This document shows, in pieces, positions 1-9,385 of a DNA stretch of 64,000 nucleotides. The notes below the pieces were generated by a model, which did no database searches, was not told the origin of the DNA, and saw only the letters and a program-made list of their open reading frames with translations. Origin of the DNA: Lachnocurva sp045579705 (GTDB taxonomy: Bacteria > Bacillota > Clostridia > Lachnospirales > Lachnospiraceae); the NCBI GenBank assembly GCA_045579705.1, contig JAZNMP010000003.1, positions 62,001 to 126,000 on the forward strand, written 5' to 3'. The first letter of the stretch is position 1; each line of letters opens with the position of its first letter. Made by a program: the position numbers and the translations under genes.

Positions 1-349
1 AGTCTGGCTTACGTACACGAGCTATAGTTGATGTATTTGCATGTTTAGCAACAGTACAACATAAGAGGTTCAACTCATCTGAATCTGTTACAGCTATAAA
101 TAGATCAGCATTTTCAATATCAGCTTCCGTCTGGATAGCATAAGAAGCTCCATTACCGACGATTCCCATTACGTCGTATAGATTTGTGATTTCCTCTACA
201 CGCTCCGGAATCTGGTCGATAATCGTGATATCATTTCCTTCGTTATTAAGTTTCTCTACTAGAGTACGTCCTACTTTTCCGCAACCAACGATGATAATCT
301 TTAGTGGCTTTTTCTCTAGATTCTTTCTTGAGTTAAACATATTAGACAT
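1..349 (-). CDS. trkA: TrkA-type K+ uptake regulatory subunit, N-terminal part (runs off window)
   Basis: This is the first ~116 residues of a gene that leaves the window at position 1. The N-terminus has a Rossmann NAD-binding fold: a beta strand followed by the glycine-rich loop IIIVGCGKVGRTLVEKL, then an acidic strand end (TIIDQIPERV) and the ligand-pocket segment GNGASYAIQTEADIENADLF. This is the RCK_N domain of TrkA, the cytosolic gate of Trk/Ktr potassium channels, which binds NAD(H). The ATG at 349 has a GGGAG only 3 nt upstream, so the next in-frame ATG at 340 is a possible alternative start. It lies downstream of upp in the same direction, with a hairpin between them. The membrane partner TrkH/KtrB is not visible and may lie beyond the left edge. 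Confidence 0.85.
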   Translation of the reverse strand, partial: MSNMFNSRKNLEKKPLKIIIVGCGKVGRTLVEKLNNEGNDITIIDQIPERVEEITNLYDVMGIVGNGASYAIQTEADIENADLFIAVTDSDELNLLCCTVAKHANTSTIARVRKPD

Positions 350-368
350 AATCTCCCACAACAATACA

Positions 369-410
369 AGCACCGGCACTTACAATAAGTACATTATAAA
401 TACCGGTGCT
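369..410 (-). terminator. hairpin between upp and trkA
   Basis: An inverted repeat with 8-bp arms (AGCACCGG / CCGGTGCT) and a 26-nt loop sits in the gap between upp and trkA. On the minus strand it is followed by a moderately U-rich stretch (CTTGTATTGTTGT). It could terminate or attenuate transcription from upp into trkA. The U tract is weak, so this is a candidate only. Confidence 0.45.
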
Positions 411-434
411 CATCATTATATATAGAAATATATA

Positions 435-1073
435 TTATTTAGTACCAAATATACGATCTCCAGCGTCTCCCAAACCTGGGCAGATGTATGCGTCACCGTT
501 AAGTTCTCTGTCAAGGTGACCTACATAAATCTGTACATCAGGATGATCAGAAGCAAGTTTCTTTACACCTTCTGGTGCTGCAATAATGCACATGAACTTA
601 ATCTTCTTTCCGCCGTGCTCTTTGATAAGTTTTATAGCATCACTTCCTGATCCACCTGTAGCGAGCATTGGATCTACTACGAGGATAGTTCTCTGCTCGA
701 TAGGAGCTGGAAGCTTGCAGTAATATTCATGAGGTTCATGAGTTTCAGGATCTCTGTACAAACCGATATGTCCGATCTTTGCAGTTGGTACGAGACTAGT
801 AATACCATCTACCATTCCGAGACCAGCACGAAGAATAGGCACTACCGCCATCTTTTTTCCTGCGATAACTGGAGTCATACATTTCTCGATAGGTGTTTCA
901 ATCTCTACATCCTTAGTAGGAAGATCACGAAGAGCTTCGAATCCCATCAACATAGCGATTTCGCTAACCAAAGATCTAAACTCGTTAGTTCCTGTGTTCT
1001 TGTCTCTAAGCATAGAGATTTTGTGCTGAATCAATGGATGATCGAGCACTGTTACATTTGATCCTAAATCCAT
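435..1073 (-). CDS. upp: uracil phosphoribosyltransferase
   Basis: UPRT converts uracil and PRPP to UMP in cytosolic pyrimidine salvage. The 212-residue length is typical of the family. The PRPP-binding loop VVDPMLATGGS lies at about residues 132-142, and the uracil-binding C-terminal segment YICPGLGDAGDR at about 196-207. ILRAGLGMVDG near residue 80 is also family-typical. The gene is divergent from the uracil permease at 1259, so the two salvage genes share a 185-bp intergenic region. I saw no PyrR-type binding motif there. Identification is firm; regulation is unknown. Confidence 0.97.
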   Translation of the reverse strand: MDLGSNVTVLDHPLIQHKISMLRDKNTGTNEFRSLVSEIAMLMGFEALRDLPTKDVEIETPIEKCMTPVIAGKKMAVVPILRAGLGMVDGITSLVPTAKIGHIGLYRDPETHEPHEYYCKLPAPIEQRTILVVDPMLATGGSGSDAIKLIKEHGGKKIKFMCIIAAPEGVKKLASDHPDVQIYVGHLDRELNGDAYICPGLGDAGDRIFGTK

Positions 1074-1186
1074 TTCATATGCCTCTTTTCTATATATTAT
1101 TTTTAATTATAATTCAGACGATATTTTAGTTTAGTCGAATATTAAAGTCAATCCTAAATATGTATAAAAATATGTTCACCTACATC

Positions 1187-1218
1187 TTGTATCTGATGAC
1201 CAAAACTGATAATATAAT
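1187..1218 (+). promoter_or_regulatory. possible promoter of the uracil permease
   Basis: A TATAAT hexamer at 1213-1218 lies 40 nt upstream of the permease start, within an AT-rich run that also contains GATAAT at 1208. The best -35-like hexamer, TTGTAT at 1187-1192, is 20 nt from the first and 15 nt from the second, so spacing is not ideal. Placement is tentative. Confidence 0.35.
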
Positions 1219-1258
1219 TGGTTAGAAAAATGATTAATTCTTTCAGAGAGGAGAAATT

Positions 1259-2635
1259 ATGAACACATCGACTAACATTAAAGACGCCCGTACTCTGGGC
1301 TATCCTAAGATGATGCTCTTAGGCTTACAGCATATGTTTGCTATGTTTGGTGCTACTATTCTGGTACCTATGATTGTTAATTCCTATTTTAAAGGGCATG
1401 GTCTTTCTATTCAGGTAACATTGTTTTCAGCAGGAGCAGGAACATTACTTTTTCATTTGATTACAAAAGGTAAGGTTCCTGCTTTTTTAGGATCTTCTTT
1501 CGCATTTCTAGGCGGATTTGCTACTATTGCAAGCCTTAACACAGGCATCTATAAAGGCATGTCTATGGCTGACAAACTTCCATACGCTTGTGGCGGTATC
1601 GTAGTTGCAGGTCTCATGTACATCCTGCTAGCACTCTTCATCAAGCTCGTAGGAATTAAGAAGGTAATGCGCTTCCTTCCACCGGTTGTAACAGGACCTA
1701 TCATCATCTGCATCGGTCTTTCACTTGCTCCTTCAGCTATCAACAACGCCAAAACATGCTGGCCACTCGCCCTCATCGCACTCGGTGTTGTAATCTTCTT
1801 CAATATCTGGGGCAAGGGAATCTTTAAGATTATTCCTATTCTAATGGGTGTAGTAATCTCTTACATCTGCGCTCTCATCTTTAACAAGTTAGGTATGACA
1901 GCAGCAGACGGTTCTGCACTGCTCGACTTCACAGCTGTATCACAAGCAGCACCTATTCACTTCCAGCCATTCCAGCTCTGCAAATTCGATTTGACAGCTA
2001 TTCTGGTTATGGCACCTATTTCACTCGCAACTATGATGGAACACATCGGTGATATCTCTTCTATCTCTGCTACAGTAGACGAAAACTTCATCGAAGATCC
2101 AGGTTTACATAGAACACTCTTCGGAGACGGTCTCGCAACTGCACTCGCTGGTCTCATAGGTGGACCTGCAAATACTACTTATGGAGAAAACACTGGTGTA
2201 CTCGAGCTCAGCCACGTACACGATCCACGTGTCATCAGACTCGCTGCAATTTACGCTATCGTACTCAGCTTCTCACCTAAGTTTGCCGACCTCATCGGTT
2301 CACTTCCAGCTTCTATCATCGGCGGTATCAGTTTCATCCTCTACGGTATGATTTCAGCTATCGGCGTTAGAAATGTAGTTGAGAACCAGGTTGACTTTAC
2401 AAAGTCCAGAAACCTCATCATCGCTGCTGTAATCCTGGTAACTGGACTCGGCTTCCCAGAAGGTCTCACATTCACTATCGGTTCTACTTCAGTAACACTT
2501 ACTGCACTCGCTCTCGCAGCTATCTTTGGAATCGCTCTGAATGCTATCCTTCCAGCAAAGGACTACGAATATACAGAAAACTATGGCGAAAACATTAAGA
2601 AGTTTGAAACTTTAGCCGAAATAAAAGACAAATAA
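1259..2635 (+). CDS. uraA: uracil permease (NCS2 family)
   Basis: A 458-residue integral membrane transporter, taken as a uracil:proton symporter of the nucleobase-cation-symporter-2 family. Hydrophobic segments run through nearly the whole chain. Family signatures include the N-terminal LGLQHMFAMFGATILVP, the transport-core segment MMEHIGDISSIS and the following GDGLATALAGLIGGPANTTYGENTGV. The last is the nucleobase-binding NCS2 motif region. The start has GAGAGGAG 6 nt upstream. It is divergent from upp, the enzyme that traps imported uracil, which strongly supports uracil over xanthine as substrate. A strong hairpin terminator follows. Confidence 0.95.
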   Translation: MNTSTNIKDARTLGYPKMMLLGLQHMFAMFGATILVPMIVNSYFKGHGLSIQVTLFSAGAGTLLFHLITKGKVPAFLGSSFAFLGGFATIASLNTGIYKGMSMADKLPYACGGIVVAGLMYILLALFIKLVGIKKVMRFLPPVVTGPIIICIGLSLAPSAINNAKTCWPLALIALGVVIFFNIWGKGIFKIIPILMGVVISYICALIFNKLGMTAADGSALLDFTAVSQAAPIHFQPFQLCKFDLTAILVMAPISLATMMEHIGDISSISATVDENFIEDPGLHRTLFGDGLATALAGLIGGPANTTYGENTGVLELSHVHDPRVIRLAAIYAIVLSFSPKFADLIGSLPASIIGGISFILYGMISAIGVRNVVENQVDFTKSRNLIIAAVILVTGLGFPEGLTFTIGSTSVTLTALALAAIFGIALNAILPAKDYEYTENYGENIKKFETLAEIKDK

Positions 2636-2682
2636 TATAAGGCAGTATCAGTTGTAAAAGGTGTAGAGCTGGTATTACTTTC

Positions 2683-2716
2683 AAAAAACGCTGTAGGAAA
2701 TCCTACAGCGTTTTTT
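2683..2716. terminator. bidirectional intrinsic terminator between uraA and the S9 peptidase
   Basis: A perfect 10-bp stem (CGCTGTAGGA / TCCTACAGCG) with a two-base AA spacer is flanked by six A on the left and six T on the right. It therefore works as a rho-independent terminator in both directions and serves the convergent genes on either side. Confidence 0.9.
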
Positions 2717-2722
2717 AATATC

Positions 2723-4804
2723 TTAAATATGTTTTTCAAACCACTCTGTAATCTCATTCAGTCTACGAATTCTATGTTTCGGCTTTCCTGAGCGAGACAA
2801 CTCATGATTCTCACCATGGAAGACTATCATACGAGTCTCAACATCTCTAACCGTCATAGCCTGCATCATCTGCATGCCTTCCGCCAGAGGACATCTATAG
2901 TCTTCATCACTATGAAGGAAGAGCGTAGGTGTCTTTGCATCATCCACATACGCCAGCGGACTATGCTTCCAGAGTGTCTTTGCATCGAGCTTTCCAAACC
3001 AGTCATCATATCCGATTCCACACTGATCAGGTCCGAAATATGTACCTATGTCACTGATATATGTCATAGATAACCAGCTTGAAATAGAACGCTGGCTGGC
3101 AGCACAACAGAATCTATCCGTATGTGTTACGATCCAGTTAGTCATAAATCCACCGTATGAACCACCTGTCTCGCAGATTTTGCCTGTATCGATAGCCGGA
3201 TATATCTCTAGAACAGCATCTACGAAATCCATGAGATTCTTAAAGTCTGTTCCGCCATAATCCCCTCTGATATCTGCGAAATCATCACCACGTCCATCAG
3301 AGCCCTTGATATTCGTGTACATTACGATGAATCCCTTTGCCACCCAATACTGCATCTCATGGAAGAACAGTTCAGAATAAACACAACGAGGTCCACCATG
3401 AACATCGAGTACAGCAGGATATTTCTGCTTAGGATCATAATTCTCTGGAAGTAGCACCCAACCATGGAGGTCAAATCCTTCCGATTTATAATCAATTCGA
3501 TTTGGCTTTGCCACATAAACGCCATCCAAGAATTTCTCATTATGGTTTGAAACCTGTGTAAGCACTGACTTGTCTGACGCAGGCTTATCAAATCTCTGAT
3601 CAGAAACAGTAACCGCTTTTAAATCATCGATTCTAACCTTATAAATCTCAGTCAGTTTTTCGCTATCTCCATACGCGAGCACGATTTCGTCATCTGACAT
3701 ATCAAAGAAATAGATAGAGCCCGGCAAATCCAGCAAGATTTCCTTCTCACCAGATTCGAGATCGATGCGAACGAGTGCTGCATGATCTTCGATAGTTGAA
3801 ATAGTATAGAGGCAGACCTTTCCGTCTCGAGAAACTATCTTTTCGCCGCGGCCGCCGCCTACCATTACATCACCTACGATACTGTTGTGCAGTGAATGAG
3901 TAGGCTTATAATTATCATTTAAAACGAGTTTGTTATCAACAACCTCATACAGATGTGCACTCTCGTTTATTCCATATGTCTTATAATTTGTTGAAAAAAC
4001 ATATGTCTTTCCACCTTCGTATGCCCCGCAAGCGTAACCCAGCTCATCGCCTTCATAGAGAGGGATGATTTTGCCAGCAGATACATCGTATCTATAAAGT
4101 TTGTCATAGAAGCTAATCTTGTTTGCAATCGGAGCAGTCAAAAACAGCACACCGCCATCACACTTATCAAAGTAGACTACATTTGTATTCTCATCTGTGA
4201 GGCGTTTAATCTCCCATGCATCTTTGTCTGTAACTTCTTTATCTGGATCTCTCTTTAATAGGAAGAGTGAGTTCGCTTTTCCATTGATCACACCAGCGCC
4301 GTTCATCCAGTAAGGAACCTCGTCCCAAACTTCATAATCAGACTCCAGCGCTTTCTTCTTCTCTTCCTGTTTCTTTGCACGAGTTTCATCGTCATCGAGA
4401 TAAGCGTTTCTATCCTTTAAATCCATCTCGCCCTGAGCGATATAAGTATTTGGTGCAACTTTCTGAAAGCCATCAAACGGATGAGCAAATTTCGCCCAGA
4501 GTTTCGCCTCTCCACCGTTTATATTGATTGCATAGAGTTCAACACCTTCAAACTTATCTTCAGGATTCTTTCGATTCAGAATCAAAGTTTCATCATCATC
4601 CCAGAATGCGATAGTCGCATCCAATGTAGATGTGAGCTGAATAGGCGCTTTTCCCTCTTTAGACAGCCATACATTTCTCTTGTATCGATTCTTCTCCTCG
4701 TCTGCGTATGCGATATGATAAGCGAATGCGTTTCCACCATCATTCATAACGAGGTTTTCAGGATACTGATATTTCAGGATATCCTCTAATTCTACTTTCT
4801 TCAT
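2723..4804 (-). CDS. S9 family prolyl oligopeptidase-type peptidase
   Basis: A 693-residue cytosolic serine peptidase of the acylaminoacyl-peptidase/dipeptidyl-peptidase type. The N-terminal ~400 residues have the beta-propeller look of this family. The C-terminal alpha/beta hydrolase carries the nucleophile elbow GGSYGG (Ser549), a catalytic Asp in SDEDYRCP (about Asp635) and His in GENHELSR (about His667). VLDVHGGPR gives the oxyanion-side HGG motif. No signal peptide is seen. I chose the ATG at 4804 because AGGAG lies 9 nt upstream, although the frame is open 13 codons further. The role is probably breakdown of short peptides. The exact specificity cannot be read from the sequence. Confidence 0.92.
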   Translation of the reverse strand: MKKVELEDILKYQYPENLVMNDGGNAFAYHIAYADEEKNRYKRNVWLSKEGKAPIQLTSTLDATIAFWDDDETLILNRKNPEDKFEGVELYAININGGEAKLWAKFAHPFDGFQKVAPNTYIAQGEMDLKDRNAYLDDDETRAKKQEEKKKALESDYEVWDEVPYWMNGAGVINGKANSLFLLKRDPDKEVTDKDAWEIKRLTDENTNVVYFDKCDGGVLFLTAPIANKISFYDKLYRYDVSAGKIIPLYEGDELGYACGAYEGGKTYVFSTNYKTYGINESAHLYEVVDNKLVLNDNYKPTHSLHNSIVGDVMVGGGRGEKIVSRDGKVCLYTISTIEDHAALVRIDLESGEKEILLDLPGSIYFFDMSDDEIVLAYGDSEKLTEIYKVRIDDLKAVTVSDQRFDKPASDKSVLTQVSNHNEKFLDGVYVAKPNRIDYKSEGFDLHGWVLLPENYDPKQKYPAVLDVHGGPRCVYSELFFHEMQYWVAKGFIVMYTNIKGSDGRGDDFADIRGDYGGTDFKNLMDFVDAVLEIYPAIDTGKICETGGSYGGFMTNWIVTHTDRFCCAASQRSISSWLSMTYISDIGTYFGPDQCGIGYDDWFGKLDAKTLWKHSPLAYVDDAKTPTLFLHSDEDYRCPLAEGMQMMQAMTVRDVETRMIVFHGENHELSRSGKPKHRIRRLNEITEWFEKHI

Positions 4805-4852
4805 AATCTTTTTCTCCTTATTCCTGTCACATAAACTAAACACAACTTCTAT

Positions 4853-4884
4853 AAAAAAGAAGTTGCCGTTTTCACGACAACTTC
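4853..4884 (-). terminator. terminator of the YitT gene
   Basis: On the minus strand, a 10-bp imperfect stem (GAAGTTGTCG / CGGCAACTTC) with a 6-nt loop is followed by a run of T. It lies just after the YitT stop codon and before the S9 peptidase. Confidence 0.8.
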
Positions 4885-4916
4885 ATTCTGACATTTCCTA
4901 TTTATAAATTCAAGAT

Positions 4917-5873
4917 TTAAGTCAACTTTCTCAAGAAATAACCGTCAACCTGAATACCATTATTAACGGCTATGAATGCATTTGGATCAATCTTTTTCAC
5001 TAACATTCTAAGACGAAGCACTTCAAATTTGCTTAGATAAACCATCAAAATAGTAACATTCTCACCAGTAAAAGCACCATTTGCATTTACCTTCGTCACA
5101 CCTCGACCCATTCGACCCATGATCTCGATTTCGAGTTTACGAGGATTCTCTATCTTCGTCAGAATGATAGCCTGAGATCCGATAGTCTGGGTATGGATTC
5201 TATCGCAAGCGAAAGAAACCACGAGAGAATAAATCAATGAATAGATAACCGTTGGAACGTCAAACAGGAACAAACAGATGAGGTACAGCATCGCATTAAA
5301 GACAGCTGCGATTCTTCCTATAGTAGAACCTGTACTCTTGTTAAGCATAATCATACCTACGAGATTGATCCCACCATCACACGCACCACTTCGAAGTATG
5401 AATCCTGTTCCGACACCCACGAGGAAACCTCCTACCAGGGCAGATCCCAGTTTATCATCAAAGATGACCGTACCCGGAATCGGTATGAAAGTCATGAGCA
5501 ATGTCATCATCGTAATCGCCACCACGGTTCTCGCGATAAATCTCTTTCTCATACTCTTCACTGCCATCAGGATTGCAGGCACATTTAACAGATAGTATAG
5601 GATACCTGTCAGATCAATGTGTGAAAGCTTGATGCCCGCCGCCGCAAGTCCGTATGTAATCAACTGAGCTACACCAGTAAAACCACCCGCATAGAAATTC
5701 AAAGGCTGAATGAACACATTTAGGCCAAACGCATAGAGGAAAGCACCAAACAGAATCCAGGCCATTTTTTCACCCTCATGCTTAGCTCGATTCTTTCCAT
5801 GGTCAAACATTTCTTCACGCTCTTTGAGAATCTTCACAAGTTCTACGGTTGTAACTTCTTTCTCTTCCTGCAT
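4917..5873 (-). CDS. YitT family membrane protein (DUF2179 C-terminus)
   Basis: A 318-residue membrane protein. The sequence shows a ~45-residue charged N-terminal extension, then about five to six hydrophobic segments, with GLNVFIQPLNFYAGGFTGVAQL and RSGACDGGINLVGMI characteristic of YitT. The C-terminal ~90 residues form a soluble DUF2179 domain (around GRGVTKVNANGAFTG). The family is widespread in Firmicutes and its transport substrate is not established. AGGAGG sits 5 nt before the ATG. It is flanked by terminators on both sides and looks monocistronic. Confidence 0.9.
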   Translation of the reverse strand: MQEEKEVTTVELVKILKEREEMFDHGKNRAKHEGEKMAWILFGAFLYAFGLNVFIQPLNFYAGGFTGVAQLITYGLAAAGIKLSHIDLTGILYYLLNVPAILMAVKSMRKRFIARTVVAITMMTLLMTFIPIPGTVIFDDKLGSALVGGFLVGVGTGFILRSGACDGGINLVGMIMLNKSTGSTIGRIAAVFNAMLYLICLFLFDVPTVIYSLIYSLVVSFACDRIHTQTIGSQAIILTKIENPRKLEIEIMGRMGRGVTKVNANGAFTGENVTILMVYLSKFEVLRLRMLVKKIDPNAFIAVNNGIQVDGYFLRKLT

Positions 5874-5958
5874 TTCTTCCTCCTATTTCCTATAAAAGTC
5901 TTCAGTGCTACTATAAACCACCTAAATTTAGATGTCTATAACGAGATTTTTTAACAAA

Positions 5959-6004
5959 ATAATAGGAGACTATGAACATCTACGCTCATAGTCTCCCATT
6001 ATTA
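5959..6004 (-). terminator. terminator of the pflB-pflA operon
   Basis: A long hairpin with about 18-bp arms (centred on GGGAGACTATGA / TCATAGTCTCC) and a 10-nt loop follows pflA. On the minus strand it continues into TTTTGTT. Confidence 0.85.
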
Positions 6005-6033
6005 AACCTTTTTTCAACATTTAGTAAAAAAAT

Positions 6034-6759
6034 TTACTTCGCTCCGAGGATTGCCTTCGCATTCTCGATTCTTTCCTTTGTCGGAGGCTCTACTCCTTCT
6101 AGTTTATAAGGAATTCCGAGTTCCTCCCATTTAAAGATACCGAGGGTATGATATGGAAGCACATCTACTCTCTCGACATTTGAAAGTGTATCGATAAATT
6201 CTCGAGTCTCTTTCAAATATTCATCATCATCCGTAAAACCCGCAACCAATACATGACGTATCCATACAGGCTTACCGATTTCTGACAGATATCTCGCGCA
6301 ATCGAGAATATTTGCATTCGTCTGTCCAGTTAATTCTCTATGCTTCTCATCATCGATATGTTTGATATCGAGAAGCACTAGATCTGTAACCGCCATCAGT
6401 TTATCAAATTTCTCCAGAAACTCCGGTTCTCTCGAGAACGGATTCGCGCTAGTATCGAGACAGGTATTCACACCCGCTTCCTTTGCTTTTGTAAAAAGCT
6501 CCAGAACGAAATCCATCTGCAGGAGAGCTTCGCCGCCACTCACTGTGATACCACCATCGGCTCCCCAGTATGGTTTGTAACGTAATGCTTTTTTCAAGAG
6601 ATCGTCAGCACTCATCTCTTCACCACAGTTTGTCTTCCAGGTATCTGGATTGTGGCAATACTGACATCTCATCTTGCATCCATTTAGAAATATAACAAAT
6701 CGAATCCCCGGCCCATCTACTGAGCCGAAGGATTCGATTGAATGTATAAAGCCATTCAT
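6034..6759 (-). CDS. pflA: pyruvate formate-lyase activating enzyme (radical SAM)
   Basis: This radical SAM enzyme uses a 4Fe-4S cluster and SAM to install the glycyl radical on PflB. With the start at the ATG at 6759 it is 241 residues. The cluster motif CxxxCxxC is Cys28, Cys32 and Cys35 (GCKMRCQYCHNPDTW), followed by GITVSGGEALLQ, the SAM-binding GGE motif. The frame is open to a TTG at 6768, but the ATG fits family N-termini (NGFIHSIESFGSVDGPG). It begins one base after the pflB stop, so the two are translated from one message, as expected for a substrate/activase pair. Confidence 0.96.
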   Translation of the reverse strand: MNGFIHSIESFGSVDGPGIRFVIFLNGCKMRCQYCHNPDTWKTNCGEEMSADDLLKKALRYKPYWGADGGITVSGGEALLQMDFVLELFTKAKEAGVNTCLDTSANPFSREPEFLEKFDKLMAVTDLVLLDIKHIDDEKHRELTGQTNANILDCARYLSEIGKPVWIRHVLVAGFTDDDEYLKETREFIDTLSNVERVDVLPYHTLGIFKWEELGIPYKLEGVEPPTKERIENAKAILGAK

Positions 6760-6760
6760 A

Positions 6761-9037
6761 TTATGCAAGTCTCTCGTGGCAAGTTCTAGAGATTACATCG
6801 AGCTGCTGCTCGCGTGTAAGGTCGATGAACTTAACTGCGTATCCAGAAACACGAATTGTAAAGTTTGCGTACTCTGGCTTCTCCGGATGTTCCATAGCAT
6901 CCTTAAGCTTTTCAACACCGAATACATTTACGTTGAGGTGATGAGCACCCTGAGCGAAGTATCCGTCGAGAACTGTTACTAGCTTCTCTGCTCTCTCGTC
7001 ATCATCATGTCCGAGAGCACCTGGGTTGATAGTCTGTGTATTTGAAATACCATCAAGTGCATACTCGTATGGAAGCTTAGCTACTGAGTTAAGTGAAGCA
7101 AGAAGTCCGTTCTGCTCAGCACCATAAGCTGGGTTAGCACCAGGAGCAAATGGCTTGAATGCTGGTCTTCCGTCTGGAAGAGCACCTGTAGCCTTACCAT
7201 ATACTACGTTTGATGTAATAGTAAGGATTGATGTAGTTGGCTCAGAATCACGGTATGTATCGTTCTTCTTAATCTTTGTCATGAAGAGTTTAAGGAAATC
7301 TACTGCAATCTTATCAGCTCTTTCATCATCATTACCATATCTAGGGAAGTCTCCCTCGATCTTGAAGTCAGTTGTAATACCTTCTTCATCACGGATAGCT
7401 GTAACCTTTGCGTATTTGATAGCTGAAAGTGAATCAACTACGTGTGAGAAACCAGCGATACCTGTAGCGAATGTACGACGTACATCTGTATCGATAAGTG
7501 CCATCTCAGCTGCTTCATAGTAATACTTATCATGCATGTACTGGATGAGGTTGAGGATGTTTACATAGAGGCTAGCAAGCCAATCAAGTGTAACATCATA
7601 TTTTTTCATAACTTCATCGTAGTCGAGAACATCTGAAGTAATAGGTGCTAATTCAGGTCCAACCTGCATAGGCTTTCCTGTTACCTTGTCCTTGAACTTC
7701 TCATCTTTACCACCGTTGATAGCGTAAAGGAGAGCTTTTGCAAGGTTAGCACGAGCTCCGAAGAACTGCATTTCCTTACCTGTCTGTGTAGCAGATACAC
7801 AGCAACAGATGCTGTAATCATCGCCCCATACTGGACGCATAACATCATCGTTCTCATACTGTATTGAGCTTGTCTCTACAGAAATCTTTGCTGTGTACTT
7901 TCTGAAGTTCTCAGGAAGTCTCTTTGTGTAAAGGACTGTAAGGTTTGGCTCTGGAGCTGGTCCCATGTTCTCAAGAGTATGGAGGAATCTGTAGTCGTTC
8001 TTTGTAACCATAGAACGTCCATCCATACCTGTACCAGCAACTTCAAGTGTAGCCCATACTGGGTCACCTGAGAAAAGTTCATTATATGAAGGAATACGAG
8101 CGAACTTAACCATTCTGAATTTCATTACGAGGTGGTCGATAAGCTCCTGAGCTTCCTTCTCTGTAAGTGTGCCTTCTTTAAGGTCTCTTTCAATATAGAT
8201 ATCGAGGAATGTAGAAATACGTCCTACAGACATAGCAGCACCATTCTGTGATTTAATAGCTGCAAGATATCCAAAGTAAAGCCACTGAACAGCTTCCTTT
8301 GCATTTTTAGCTGGTCCTGAAATATCATATCCATAAGAAGCAGCCATGTCCTTCATCTGGTGAAGAGCCTTGATCTGCTCTGCAATTTCTTCACGAAGAC
8401 GGATAACTTTATCTGTCATAGTTCCGTTGCCACAGTTCTTCTTATCTTCTTCCTTTTTCTGGATGAGGAAGTCGATACCATAAAGTGCTACTCTACGGTA
8501 ATCACCTACGATACGTCCACGTCCGTATGTATCTGGAAGACCTGTTACGATGTGGCTGTGACGAGCAGCTCTCATCTCTGGTGTATATGCATCGAATACA
8601 GCCTGGTTGTGAGTCTTGTGATATTTTGTAAAGATCTCATGAAGCTTCTCTGATGGCTCGTAACCATATGTCTTACAAGCTTCCTCTGCCATCTTGATAC
8701 CGCCGTATGGCATAAATGCTCTTTTAAGTGGCTTGTCTGTCTGAAGACCTACAACCTGCTCGAGGTCTTTAAGGCTTTCATCGATATATCCTGGTCCATA
8801 AGCGTTTACTCCAGAAACAACTTCTGTTTCCATATCGAGTACACCGCCTTTTTCTCTTTCGGCTTTCTGAAGTTCCTGAAGCCTGCCCCAAAGCTTATCT
8901 GTAGCTTCTGTAGGTTCTTCGAGGAATGTTTCATCACCATCATATGGTGTGTAGTTTCTCTGGATGAAGTCACGTACATTTACGTCATCATTCCAATGTC
9001 CGTCAGTGAATCCTCTCCACTCTGTTTTGTTTGACAT
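6761..9037 (-). CDS. pflB: pyruvate formate-lyase (formate C-acetyltransferase)
   Basis: Glycyl-radical enzyme that cleaves pyruvate with CoA to acetyl-CoA and formate in anaerobic fermentation. The 758-residue length is standard. The radical-bearing glycine is Gly732 in the C-terminal motif RVSGYAV. The active-site cysteines lie in SICCCVSATQTG (residues 411-413, so three consecutive Cys where the catalytic pair is expected). The gene heads an operon with pflA and has its own promoter region at about 9.1 kb, where an inverted repeat overlaps the likely -35 box. The enzyme is destroyed by oxygen in its active form, which fits an anaerobe. Confidence 0.97.
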   Translation of the reverse strand: MSNKTEWRGFTDGHWNDDVNVRDFIQRNYTPYDGDETFLEEPTEATDKLWGRLQELQKAEREKGGVLDMETEVVSGVNAYGPGYIDESLKDLEQVVGLQTDKPLKRAFMPYGGIKMAEEACKTYGYEPSEKLHEIFTKYHKTHNQAVFDAYTPEMRAARHSHIVTGLPDTYGRGRIVGDYRRVALYGIDFLIQKKEEDKKNCGNGTMTDKVIRLREEIAEQIKALHQMKDMAASYGYDISGPAKNAKEAVQWLYFGYLAAIKSQNGAAMSVGRISTFLDIYIERDLKEGTLTEKEAQELIDHLVMKFRMVKFARIPSYNELFSGDPVWATLEVAGTGMDGRSMVTKNDYRFLHTLENMGPAPEPNLTVLYTKRLPENFRKYTAKISVETSSIQYENDDVMRPVWGDDYSICCCVSATQTGKEMQFFGARANLAKALLYAINGGKDEKFKDKVTGKPMQVGPELAPITSDVLDYDEVMKKYDVTLDWLASLYVNILNLIQYMHDKYYYEAAEMALIDTDVRRTFATGIAGFSHVVDSLSAIKYAKVTAIRDEEGITTDFKIEGDFPRYGNDDERADKIAVDFLKLFMTKIKKNDTYRDSEPTTSILTITSNVVYGKATGALPDGRPAFKPFAPGANPAYGAEQNGLLASLNSVAKLPYEYALDGISNTQTINPGALGHDDDERAEKLVTVLDGYFAQGAHHLNVNVFGVEKLKDAMEHPEKPEYANFTIRVSGYAVKFIDLTREQQLDVISRTCHERLA

Positions 9038-9096
9038 GCTAGCCTCCTAATAAACAATCTTACTAACTTTTCTTTATGGGATAAAAAGTCCCCTTC

Positions 9097-9133
9097 TTTA
9101 TAAAAACCTTTTTGTATACAATCCAAGTATACA
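9097..9133 (-). promoter_or_regulatory. putative pfl promoter with overlapping operator palindrome
   Basis: On the minus strand, TTGGAT (9126-9121) and TATAAA (9102-9097) are separated by 18 nt and lie about 60 nt upstream of pflB. A perfect 7-7-7 inverted repeat, TGTATAC - 7 nt - GTATACA (9113-9133), covers the -35 box. This geometry is typical of a dimeric repressor or redox regulator. It does not match the Rex consensus, so no regulator is named. Confidence 0.5.
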
Positions 9134-9225
9134 TATAACCCAGTATTAAAGCAAGGAAACTCGTTATAATTTTCACATTGTTTTAGAAAAAGAACATTTT
9201 ATCAAATGTATATAATTAAGAGCAT

Positions 9226-9272
9226 AAAAAAATGCATGATTTTGACAAATTCACATCAAAATCACGCATTTT
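9226..9272 (-). terminator. terminator of the two-component operon
   Basis: A stem of about 15 bp (AAAATGCGTGATTTTGA on one arm) with a 10-nt loop is followed by seven T on the minus strand, about 115 nt after the histidine kinase stop. The rest of the gap 9134-9385 shows nothing else I can identify. Confidence 0.85.
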
Positions 9273-9385
9273 CGCTTTCAAATGTTCAGATTGTATTATT
9301 TTGTACTTTGTATGTAATCTGTGTTTTTCTGGCGTTTTTCTTTAATTGCACCTTAATTCCATACAAATCTACAGCTACAATATAA

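Noticed and set aside
1074..1258. PyrR attenuator or purine/uracil riboswitch between upp and uraA
   Set aside because: No PyrR-binding consensus or conserved riboswitch core was seen; only an AT-rich promoter region.
6760..6768. TTG start for pflA at 6768
   Set aside because: The ATG at 6759 gives the conserved family N-terminus, and the TTG would lie within the end of pflB with a poorly placed ribosome binding site.
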